The position numbers and the translations under genes are program-made. A stretch of 7,338 bases of DNA from Haloarcula sp. (GTDB taxonomy: Archaea; Halobacteriota; Halobacteria; Halobacteriales; Haloarculaceae): positions 1 through 7,338 of the forward strand of contig JAQCNK010000103.1 in NCBI GenBank assembly GCA_028275075.1, read 5' to 3'. Numbering within the stretch: the stretch's first letter is position 1; the number at the start of each line of letters is the position of its first letter. Below the pieces are notes generated by a model, which was not told where the DNA came from, searched no databases, and saw only the letters and a list, made by a program, of their open reading frames with translations. Of this stretch, positions 1-5,753 are shown one piece after another.

Positions 1-531
1 AGAATCAGCAGCGAGAATCGTCTGCGCTTCCAGTGTCGACTCGGGCGGAAGCGTATAGCGTCTCTGTTGCGGGATAAACAGCCGAACCGGCCGTTCCGCC
101 GTCGAAACAGGGACGTACACACGCTCTTCGGAGAGCCCGAGTTCCGCGGCCAGCGCTGCCTCGTTCTCCGCCAGTGTCGCGTACACATCACGGCCAACGT
201 CGGCCGAAATGAACTGTTCGGGCGTGAGATAGTACGTGAGGATCCCACCGAACAAGCCGGTCCCGGCAAGCGCAAAGAGGACCGAGCGCGCTGTCGGGAC
301 GAGGAGTCCACCGAGTGCTGCAACGACGCCTACCGCGAGTAAGCCGAGCGCACTTTGACGATACTGGGTCTGTTTCGCTCGGGAGTATGACTCGCGCAAG
401 CGAGTGTTCTCTTCTGTGAGGAGCTGTATCTTGGTCCGGAGCTCGACGAGTTGCTCGTCAGGGGCTGGCTCGTCGGCGTCATCGTCTACAGCGGTTCCGT
501 CAGTACTCATCTCTGATTCAGTACGACTCAT
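1..531 (-). CDS. Coiled-coil membrane protein, C-terminus cut by window edge
   Basis: This is an open frame of 177 codons that continues past the left edge without a stop. I do not recognise a function. It resembles a haloarchaeal conserved family (possibly DUF7982, a number given from memory). Residues 1-26 are acidic and disordered-looking. Residues 28-48 form a leucine-zipper-like coiled coil with L31, L38 and L45 at one heptad position and L28, I35 and N42 at the other. Two membrane segments follow at about 61-78 and 82-101, then a soluble domain from about 103 on, so the protein is probably a membrane-anchored oligomer. It starts 33 bases after the stop of the gene upstream, with no evident promoter between them, so it is probably the last visible member of the MoxR/DUF58 row. 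The ATG at 531 is the first in frame after that stop. A second ATG at 510 (MSTDG) is an equally plausible start. Coding status is supported by the helix and heptad pattern and by the length of the open frame. Confidence 0.8.
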   Translation of the reverse strand, partial: MSRTESEMSTDGTAVDDDADEPAPDEQLVELRTKIQLLTEENTRLRESYSRAKQTQYRQSALGLLAVGVVAALGGLLVPTARSVLFALAGTGLFGGILTYYLTPEQFISADVGRDVYATLAENEAALAAELGLSEERVYVPVSTAERPVRLFIPQQRRYTLPPESTLEAQTILAADS

Positions 532-564
532 ACCTGGCCGCTGCCGTCGGATTATTGTATCGCT

Positions 565-1104
565 TTAGCTGGGGAGGGCCGGCCTGAGGACCACGCCAAC
601 CACGGCGATGACCGCGAGACAGAGCCCACCCGCGAGCACGGGCCCCGACGACTGGACGGCGTAGACAACAAGCCCAGCGACAACAATCGCGACGCCGAGA
701 TAGCCCAGCGCGTCAGCGAGGTCCAGTCGCGTCTCGGTGAGCCCACGTCCCCCGGCAGGATGCCAAGCCCCGCTGTCGAGGAACGACGCAGCGAGCAGGC
801 CAAGCAGGACGCCTTCGGCCGGCAAGATCGAGGAAACTGTGGTGTCGGCCGGGACGACTCCGACCAGTACCAGTTGGCCGAAAACGACCGGCACTACGGG
901 CGGAAAGAACAGCCAGCTACCAGCGACCACCAGCCATGCAGCGATCCCGACAGCGCCGGCACGCATCCAGAACGGACCAAGGGCGAGGACAACAACCATT
1001 GCGCCGACCGGCCGCTCCGGTGTGGCCCACCGCCGATCACCCGTCCACCGCAATGTCTGGCCGTCTGCGTCGTCTGTCGATCCATCGACGTCCGCGGCGC
1101 TCAT
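565..1104 (-). CDS. Small polytopic membrane protein of the MoxR/DUF58 row (DUF7519-like)
   Basis: The product has 179 residues. An acidic cytoplasmic-looking N-terminus (1-32) is followed by about six hydrophobic segments near residues 33-48, 50-67, 70-85, 93-109, 134-151 and 155-173, with a short polar stretch at about 110-132. No catalytic motif is visible. The family name is from memory: haloarchaeal genomes often carry a small membrane protein (annotated DUF7519) directly after DUF58, and this protein fits in place and shape. Its ATG overlaps the DUF58 stop in an ATGA junction at 1101-1104, which suggests translational coupling and co-production with DUF58. A role as membrane partner or anchor of the DUF58 protein is inference. 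The TAA stop lies at 565-567. Sure that it is a gene, unsure of function. Confidence 0.85.
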   Translation of the reverse strand: MSAADVDGSTDDADGQTLRWTGDRRWATPERPVGAMVVVLALGPFWMRAGAVGIAAWLVVAGSWLFFPPVVPVVFGQLVLVGVVPADTTVSSILPAEGVLLGLLAASFLDSGAWHPAGGRGLTETRLDLADALGYLGVAIVVAGLVVYAVQSSGPVLAGGLCLAVIAVVGVVLRPALPS

Positions 1105-2525
1105 TGGCTGACCCGCTCCTGTGACTGGCCAGCTTCGAGGACAGTCTGTAGTCTGTCGGCCGGCCCTACCTCGAAGGCACTGACACGCGGTAGTGCAGCG
1201 AGTTCGCGTCGGAACTCCTCGAAGGCAGTGTATCGGTTGTAGGCCGCTTCAACTGCTCCAATCCCTCCCTCCGCATAGAGAACCGTCGGGGTCACAAAGA
1301 CGACAACTCGGCCGCCGCCGCGCTGGGCGAGTTTGACCGCCTCGCGGAGTTCGGTGCGGTGTTCGTCGTCAGTGATGATAATCGTCCGGACCTCACCCGG
1401 ATATCTGGTGGCTGCTGTCTGGACACTTCTGAACAGTGGGCGTGTTGCCACCCGTTCGACGTAGTTTGTAGTGATGTCGAAAAAGGGTCGCAGCTTCCGG
1501 TCGAACGGCGTCTTCCCGGTGAGGGTGGCCGCCATCGTACGGGCACGAGCAGGCTTGATCAGCGTCGTGTCGGCTGCTCCGTCACCACTGGCTGTCGGTT
1601 CAAGCATCCGGAGGTGTGCATTGATTGCCCGGTAGTGGTCCGAAGCAGTTCCGAGGTCGAATCGCTCTGTAATCCCTTCGTCGCCGACGAACTCACTGGC
1701 CACCGGGTCACCGTTTCGCTGGGCGTTCTCCACCATCGCCAAAGCCACCTGCCGAGCGAAGTCAACTTTCCGCTCGCCGGCCGTGCCCGCAGCCATCGTC
1801 TCCCGATGGTCGACAAGTAACACTGTTTCGAGGTCCGTCTCACCCTCGAACTCGCGGACATGTGGTTCGGCAAGGCGGGCAGTCGCTTTCCAGTCGATCT
1901 GCCGGATGCTATCCCCGGGCTGGTACTGGCGGACTTCGGCCGGCGTCAACCCGCCACCCGGCAGGTCGGTCTCGTGTTCGCCAAAGCCGCCAAGCTGGCT
2001 CCCGCCTTCACCGACGTGGATATCGCTCTGGGCCCTCGGCTCGACAGTTACGGTCGGGGCTGTCCCGAGCGTCGTCATTTCGCTGAACAGACCCAGCGGG
2101 TCGGTAACGGTGACGCTGGGCTGGGCAAACGTGAACTGCCCGGCCACTGGCCAGTCGACCTCGAACACCTGTTCGACCTCGCGCGTCCCGGGTTCGAGAC
2201 GAACCGTGGCACCCGAACTGTGCGCCCCAACAGGCGCGTCAGCCGATAGCTGCGTTCGTAGCTCAGTCTGACGGTCAGTTCGAGCCGTAAGGACAGCAGT
2301 CGTTTGTGCTTCGGCGGTGATCCGTGTCCGCTCACTCTCGACGGCGACAGTGAGGTCGGAAAGCACCTCACCGGTGGTCCGTACGAACCGATACTGGTAG
2401 GCGACGAGCCACGCAGTGACACCGACGGCGCCGACGAGCGCCACCGGCCGTTCCAAGATGGCTGCCCAGACAGCGGGGAGTGCGACGAGCGCCACTGTGG
2501 CCCAGTATCGGCGCGTGAACTGCAT
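1101..2525 (-). CDS. DUF58 domain protein with VWA-like fold, membrane-anchored
   Basis: The product has 474 residues. Two N-terminal membrane segments (about 8-23 and 27-43) precede a beta-rich region (about 50-170) and the DUF58 signature at about 193-227, which reads VRQYQPGDSIRQIDWKA, then AR, then VREFEGE. A VWA-like strand follows, LLVDHRETM at about 236-244. The usual metal-site motif DxSxS is degraded here to D239-H-R-E-T243. A later strand, TIIITDDEH at 381-389, fits the Rossmann-like VWA core. DUF58 proteins are partners of MoxR ATPases and are thought to present substrates to them or act as adaptors. The soluble part probably faces the cytoplasm, where MoxR acts. The gene follows moxR after a 112-base gap and overlaps the next gene by four bases. 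The ATG at 2525 is the first in frame after an upstream TAA at 2553-2555. Family assignment is firm; the biological role is open. Confidence 0.95.
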   Translation of the reverse strand: MQFTRRYWATVALVALPAVWAAILERPVALVGAVGVTAWLVAYQYRFVRTTGEVLSDLTVAVESERTRITAEAQTTAVLTARTDRQTELRTQLSADAPVGAHSSGATVRLEPGTREVEQVFEVDWPVAGQFTFAQPSVTVTDPLGLFSEMTTLGTAPTVTVEPRAQSDIHVGEGGSQLGGFGEHETDLPGGGLTPAEVRQYQPGDSIRQIDWKATARLAEPHVREFEGETDLETVLLVDHRETMAAGTAGERKVDFARQVALAMVENAQRNGDPVASEFVGDEGITERFDLGTASDHYRAINAHLRMLEPTASGDGAADTTLIKPARARTMAATLTGKTPFDRKLRPFFDITTNYVERVATRPLFRSVQTAATRYPGEVRTIIITDDEHRTELREAVKLAQRGGGRVVVFVTPTVLYAEGGIGAVEAAYNRYTAFEEFRRELAALPRVSAFEVGPADRLQTVLEAGQSQERVSQ

Positions 2526-2538
2526 CTGTCTGCAGATG
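2523..2538 (-). promoter_or_regulatory. Short hairpin overlapping the DUF58 start codon
   Basis: A perfect inverted repeat CATCTG-TCTG-CAGATG covers the DUF58 ATG (2523-2525) and the 13 bases before it. In the mRNA it could form a six-pair stem with a four-base loop and hide the start codon, unless the transcript begins at or within it. The repeat is plain in the sequence, but the effect on translation is inference, and a stem this short can arise by chance. Confidence 0.3.
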
Positions 2539-2547
2539 AACCGGGGT

Positions 2548-2557
2548 CGTAGTTAAC
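2548..2557 (-). promoter_or_regulatory. Candidate TATA-like box for an internal DUF58 promoter
   Basis: On the minus strand GTTAACTA lies about 24-31 bases before the DUF58 ATG at 2525, the distance expected for a leaderless haloarchaeal transcript. It sits in the only sizeable gap of the row (112 bases between the moxR stop and DUF58). The match to a haloarchaeal TATA box is loose, so DUF58 may be served by both read-through and its own promoter. Confidence 0.35.
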
Positions 2558-2637
2558 CTGTTGGTCGGTCGGAGAGTGGCCGTCGTTTGGCACAACCGGC
2601 AGTATCAGCCGAGTTGACGTGCAGGCTGTAGGAAATA

Positions 2638-3648
2638 TCAGCCAAAGGTTAGCTCTTCCATATCCTCACTGTCTTGCGGGTGCTCACCGGCCTTTCCGGA
2701 TGGTGGGGTAACAGACGACGTAATATCTGCAAGCACCGACAGCGGTGTCGTATCGCTCAATTGGGCATCGCTCGTCATGACTACCCGATGTCTGAGGACG
2801 GGCTCAACCATCGCTTTCACATCGTCGCCGATGACGTAGTTCCGGCCTCGGATGGCAGCCCGGGCTTTCGCCGTCTGTAAGAGCGCCTGTGATCCACGGG
2901 GCGATGCACCGTGGAGGATATCGGGATGGTCTCGCGTGGCGGCGACAAGTTCCAGTATATACTCCCGGATAGCGTCTTTGTGTCCGACACTGGCGACGAT
3001 GTCACGGGCGTCGTCGATATCCGCAACGTCGACGACGGGCGTAATATCGTCTGGGCCGAACGTCGGGTTGTCTCCGGTCTGCTCGAGCAGTTGCCGTTCT
3101 GCCTCCGGCCCCGGTAGATCAACGGTGAGCTTCTGCTGGAAGCGGTCGCGCTGGGCCTCTGGCAGTTCGAAGGTCCCCTCCATCTCGATGGGATTTTGGG
3201 TCGCGATGACGAGAAACGGCTCGGGCAGTGAAATGGTCTCACGGTCGATGGAGACGTGTCCCTCAGCCATCGCCTCGAGCAACGCCGACTGGGTTTTCGG
3301 CGTCGCGCGGTTGATCTCGTCGGCGACGACCAGATTCGAGAACACCGGCCCCTCCCGGATCTCAAAGTCGCCGGTCGGCTCCCGGTAGATGTTCGTTCCG
3401 GTGATGTCGGCCGGGAGAATGTCCGGCGTCATCTGGATACGGTTGTACGTCAGTCCGCTCGCCCGCGCAAAGGAGTTCGCCAGCGTCGTCTTCGCGACAC
3501 CGGGGACTCCCTCAAGCAGAACGTGTCCGCGGGTGAGTAACGCGATAGTCAGCGATTCGATGTACTCATCCATATCGATGAGGACGGTGGACACCTCGTC
3601 GGCAATGTCCGCTGTGAGCGTCGCAGGATCAGTCATCTGTTCGGTCAT
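2638..3648 (-). CDS. MoxR-family AAA+ ATPase
   Basis: The product has 336 residues, typical for MoxR. Visible motifs in order are Walker A GVPGVAKT at 47-54, Walker B VVADEIN at 107-113, sensor 1 IATQNP at 148-153, the arginine-finger region EAQRDRF at 164-170, and sensor 2 ASPRGSQ at 248-254 in the C-terminal lid. All the catalytic residues expected for ATP binding and hydrolysis are present. It is cytoplasmic, and MoxR proteins form hexamers and work as chaperone-like motors with a VWA or DUF58 partner, here encoded next. The C-terminal 20-25 residues are acidic. The gene overlaps the end of the DUF4350 gene by 20 bases from the ATG at 3648, or by 8 bases from the ATG at 3636 (MTDPA). Neither start has a Shine-Dalgarno site, so the choice is open. 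Transcription probably comes from upstream in the row. Confidence 0.96.
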   Translation of the reverse strand: MTEQMTDPATLTADIADEVSTVLIDMDEYIESLTIALLTRGHVLLEGVPGVAKTTLANSFARASGLTYNRIQMTPDILPADITGTNIYREPTGDFEIREGPVFSNLVVADEINRATPKTQSALLEAMAEGHVSIDRETISLPEPFLVIATQNPIEMEGTFELPEAQRDRFQQKLTVDLPGPEAERQLLEQTGDNPTFGPDDITPVVDVADIDDARDIVASVGHKDAIREYILELVAATRDHPDILHGASPRGSQALLQTAKARAAIRGRNYVIGDDVKAMVEPVLRHRVVMTSDAQLSDTTPLSVLADITSSVTPPSGKAGEHPQDSEDMEELTFG

Positions 3649-4687
3649 TGTCGTCGGCTTGTATCAAACTGTCTGTCACGCGCGCGATTCGCTCATCGGT
3701 CCACTCCTCGTGGCGCTCGCGAACCGCCCTGACGATCTCTTCGTGGGACATAGCCACACCACTGGTTGGGTCACTGTCTGGGCTAGACCGCCACGGGAGG
3801 CTCCGTCGACTGTCAGTCGCGAGGAGGACGGCGAGGATCGAGAGCGCGCCGAGGATGACGATGCCGAGCGCGGAGTCTTGCAGTGCGAGTCGGGCTGCCA
3901 CGAGTGGCGGGAGCGCGGTCGTGTGGGAGACATCGAGTACGACGTGCGCTCGGTCCTCGACGAGTGCCTTTAGGAACGCCCGGTTATCGCCCCGGTCCAG
4001 CATCGCGTTCAGAAAGATACTGGGGTCGCTCACGACGATCACGGTTCCCTGCCCGACCTGCTCCGTCGTGACTACAGGATGAGACGTGATCACCTCCGAC
4101 TCGTCGAGGGCCTCGTTCCTGTTGCCGTCGAGATAGCTAAACGGCGAGGAGTTCGCCAGGACCGTTGCGTTCCCGGGTTCGACGACACTCCCGTGGTTGA
4201 GGACGAGCGTCTCCACACCTGTGGTCGTGGGGTGGCTACTATTCACTGTGGCTTCCGGGAACGCCGGACCAGGGTCAGCCCGTGTTTCGTCACGGAGGGG
4301 CCGCCCATCGATACGTGCGGTCGCACCGACCGCTTCGAGGAGTTCGTTGCCGCCACTGCCGTAATCTTCGGCGATCAACAGTGTGCCGCCGTCCCGAACG
4401 TACGATCGTATCGTGTTCGCTTCGTTCCCGTATGGCTCATCCGGCGAGAGGACAACCGCGAGTGTGTCGTTCGACGGCGCCGCCGGGTAATCGCTGACAC
4501 TGCGTGCGACTGTCGTCCGTGTGTTGGTCTCCTCGGCGACCGCGCTGACCTGTGATGTCCCGTCCCAGTTCGTGTTGAACACTCCGAATGACGCCGCCGA
4601 TGTACTCCCTGCAACGACCAGCGCCACCACCACCGCTCCGATAAGTGTGGCCAGTACCACGCGCGGCAGTGACCAGTCCCGGACCAT
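3629..4687 (-). CDS. DUF4350 domain protein, membrane-anchored, with EF-hand-like loop
   Basis: The product has 352 residues from the ATG at 4687. A membrane segment at about 8-28 is followed by a long domain (about 35-255) and a second membrane segment at about 273-291. A charged C-terminal tail ends in a helical stretch (313-345). The large domain carries DUF4350 features: the strand LAVVLSP (76-82), the helix NTIRSYVRDGGTLLIAED (91-108), and a later strand TVIVVSDPSIF (215-225), together resembling a class I glutaminase-like fold without a clear catalytic Cys. The large domain is probably outside the cell and the tail inside, where it could meet MoxR. DGNRNEALDESE at 187-198 matches a 12-residue calcium-binding EF-hand loop. 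Start choice: the frame opens further upstream, but the ATG at 4687 gives MVRDWSLPRV directly before the membrane segment and forms a TAATG junction with the preceding gene. Confidence 0.92.
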   Translation of the reverse strand: MVRDWSLPRVVLATLIGAVVVALVVAGSTSAASFGVFNTNWDGTSQVSAVAEETNTRTTVARSVSDYPAAPSNDTLAVVLSPDEPYGNEANTIRSYVRDGGTLLIAEDYGSGGNELLEAVGATARIDGRPLRDETRADPGPAFPEATVNSSHPTTTGVETLVLNHGSVVEPGNATVLANSSPFSYLDGNRNEALDESEVITSHPVVTTEQVGQGTVIVVSDPSIFLNAMLDRGDNRAFLKALVEDRAHVVLDVSHTTALPPLVAARLALQDSALGIVILGALSILAVLLATDSRRSLPWRSSPDSDPTSGVAMSHEEIVRAVRERHEEWTDERIARVTDSLIQADDNDRTDD

Positions 4688-4962
4688 TAGAACGCCTCCG
4701 GTGGTAATATCTCGACGATCCGCCGGGTGACGATATATCCGAACACGAGCAGGCCGAACGCAATGACCCACCGGAGCCGTCGGCGCCACGCCGGCGTCAC
4801 GGTAAAGGGGGCCGTGAGCTCAACGAGGACGAGAAACCCGATCAGCGATACCACGAAGAACAGTTCCAGCGAGAGCGCTCCCAGCAGTGTCAGCACAACT
4901 ACCGCGCCGACTAACCACGCCATCTGGCCGATTATGAACTGCTGTCGCTGGGGTGTCGGCAT
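4687..4962 (-). CDS. Small three-helix membrane protein, first gene of the row
   Basis: The product has 91 residues from the ATG at 4962. A short polar N-terminus precedes membrane segments at about 15-31, 33-50 and 65-81, with a basic loop at 60-64 (RRRLR) and a PPEAF end. It is a haloarchaeal-type conserved hypothetical protein that I cannot name, with no enzymatic motif. The open frame extends upstream to a TTG at 5001 (104 residues), but the ATG gives the more natural protein and leaves room for a promoter. Its TAA stop overlaps the DUF4350 ATG by one base (TAATG), so the two are probably translated together. A role as a membrane partner of the DUF4350/MoxR/DUF58 proteins is inferred from position only. 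Confidence 0.82.
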   Translation of the reverse strand: MPTPQRQQFIIGQMAWLVGAVVVLTLLGALSLELFFVVSLIGFLVLVELTAPFTVTPAWRRRLRWVIAFGLLVFGYIVTRRIVEILPPEAF

Positions 4963-4985
4963 GGCTGTGATGTTTTGTTGGACCC

Positions 4986-4993
4986 TCTTGTAG
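4986..4993 (-). promoter_or_regulatory. Weak TATA-like candidate for the MoxR/DUF58 row
   Basis: CTACAAGA on the minus strand lies 24-31 bases before the ATG at 4962, the right distance for a leaderless transcript, but the match is poor. An alternative is GATAAAGG near 5032-5039, which is the complement of the divergent gene's TATA-like box and would give a leader of about 45-50 bases. I cannot decide between them. Confidence 0.25.
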
Positions 4994-5030
4994 CTACCCA
5001 ACTTTGCGCGTTCGACCGGTGGTCACACGT

Positions 5031-5039
5031 CCTTTATCC
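5031..5039 (+). promoter_or_regulatory. TATA-like box of the membrane hydrolase gene
   Basis: CCTTTATCC is centred about 28 bases before the ATG at 5063, which fits a leaderless haloarchaeal promoter. No Shine-Dalgarno site precedes the ATG, which agrees with leaderless initiation. The 100 bases between this gene and the divergent 91-residue gene hold both promoters. Confidence 0.55.
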
Positions 5040-5062
5040 TCGCCGGGACATACCCTTGACAG

Positions 5063-5581
5063 ATGCGTCCACTTGAACACTTTCTGTTTGCTGCTCTCCC
5101 GCTTACAGCCTACGCAGTGGGCCGGTATCGCCGACTCCCACGCGGGCACACAGTCTTCATCGCCCTGCTGGCGACGCAACTGCCCGACCTGATCGACAAG
5201 CCACTGGCTTGGACGTTCGGCGTGCTTCCCAGCGGGCGCATGTTCGCCCACTCGCTCGTGATTTCTCTGCCACTGCTGTCGCTGGGCTGTGTGCTGGCTG
5301 CCCGTCGCGGTTGGGGTCGGTCGGCTGTGGTGTTTGTGCTAGCTTACCTGTCTCATATCGTCGGGGACTTCTACCAGATTCTCTGGCAAGGGTCGTCGTA
5401 CTACTTTTTCCCAAACCTGTTCTGGCCGCTGCTGGCTGCGAACCCAGATCAGCGCCCGTCATTTGCCGCGCACGCGCCACCAAGTCTGTCGGCGGTGCTC
5501 GTGCCGTTGAGTGTGTTTTTGTTGGTCACTGGGTATATTCTACTGGATATCGTTCGGTGGCCGGTAGTGGTAGGTGAGTAA
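5063..5581 (+). CDS. Membrane-bound metal-dependent hydrolase, YdjM/DUF457 type
   Basis: The product has 172 residues, near the usual family length. The recurring polar residues of the family are present: H6 in LEHFLFA, D42 and D45 in QLPDLIDKP, H63 in MFAHSLV, and H98 with D102 in YLSHIVGDFYQ. These lie next to or within hydrophobic segments at about 8-20, 30-41, 64-80, 86-100 and 143-163. The set of His and Asp residues suggests a metal site at the membrane face. The substrate is not known; distant relatives include proteins related to phospholipase C-like zinc enzymes, but no specific reaction can be assigned. It is transcribed alone, divergent from the MoxR/DUF58 row and convergent with cbiX. 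The ATG at 5063 is supported by the TATA-like box about 28 bases upstream. The TAA stop is at 5579-5581. Confidence 0.88.
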   Translation: MRPLEHFLFAALPLTAYAVGRYRRLPRGHTVFIALLATQLPDLIDKPLAWTFGVLPSGRMFAHSLVISLPLLSLGCVLAARRGWGRSAVVFVLAYLSHIVGDFYQILWQGSSYYFFPNLFWPLLAANPDQRPSFAAHAPPSLSAVLVPLSVFLLVTGYILLDIVRWPVVVGE

Positions 5582-5753
5582 AATATTCTTGTACATTGGT
5601 CGTTTCGTCCGTCATCGTGTGTCTACTGGCGACTGTCATTTCATAATAAGCGTTTTCGCCTTGCACACTCTGAGACCAGGGTATACCACCCTATGGCAGA
5701 CGGACTGTTGTCGTCGCTTGTCGACCCACGGACGCGAACCACGACAATCGGTA
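5582..5753. other. Convergent spacer between hydrolase and cbiX genes
   Basis: These 172 bases separate two genes that end towards each other. The stretch at about 5580-5660 is richer in A and T than the flanking genes. It holds short T runs (TTTT at 5653-5656) that could end transcription, but no strong hairpin-plus-T terminator. An eight-base palindrome GGTATACC at 5680-5687 sits inside a small AGGGT/ACCCT inverted repeat (5678-5692). I see no convincing gene here. Confidence 0.5.

Noticed and set aside
760..1242. Long plus-strand frame opposite the small membrane protein and DUF58 genes
   Set aside because: It is antisense to two well-supported genes, its sequence is low in hydrophobic order and rich in Arg, Ser and Pro, and such shadow frames are common in GC-rich haloarchaeal DNA.
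1783..2271. Plus-strand frame opposite DUF58
   Set aside because: It is antisense to the conserved DUF58 signature region, with no recognisable domain and biased composition.
2852..3388. Plus-strand frame opposite moxR
   Set aside because: The opposite strand encodes every AAA+ motif; this frame is rich in Ser and Arg without structure.
4688..4789. N-terminal extension of the DUF4350 protein by 34 residues
   Set aside because: It overlaps the coding sequence of the 91-residue protein in another frame, is Arg-rich and has no membrane character. The TAATG junction gives a better start.
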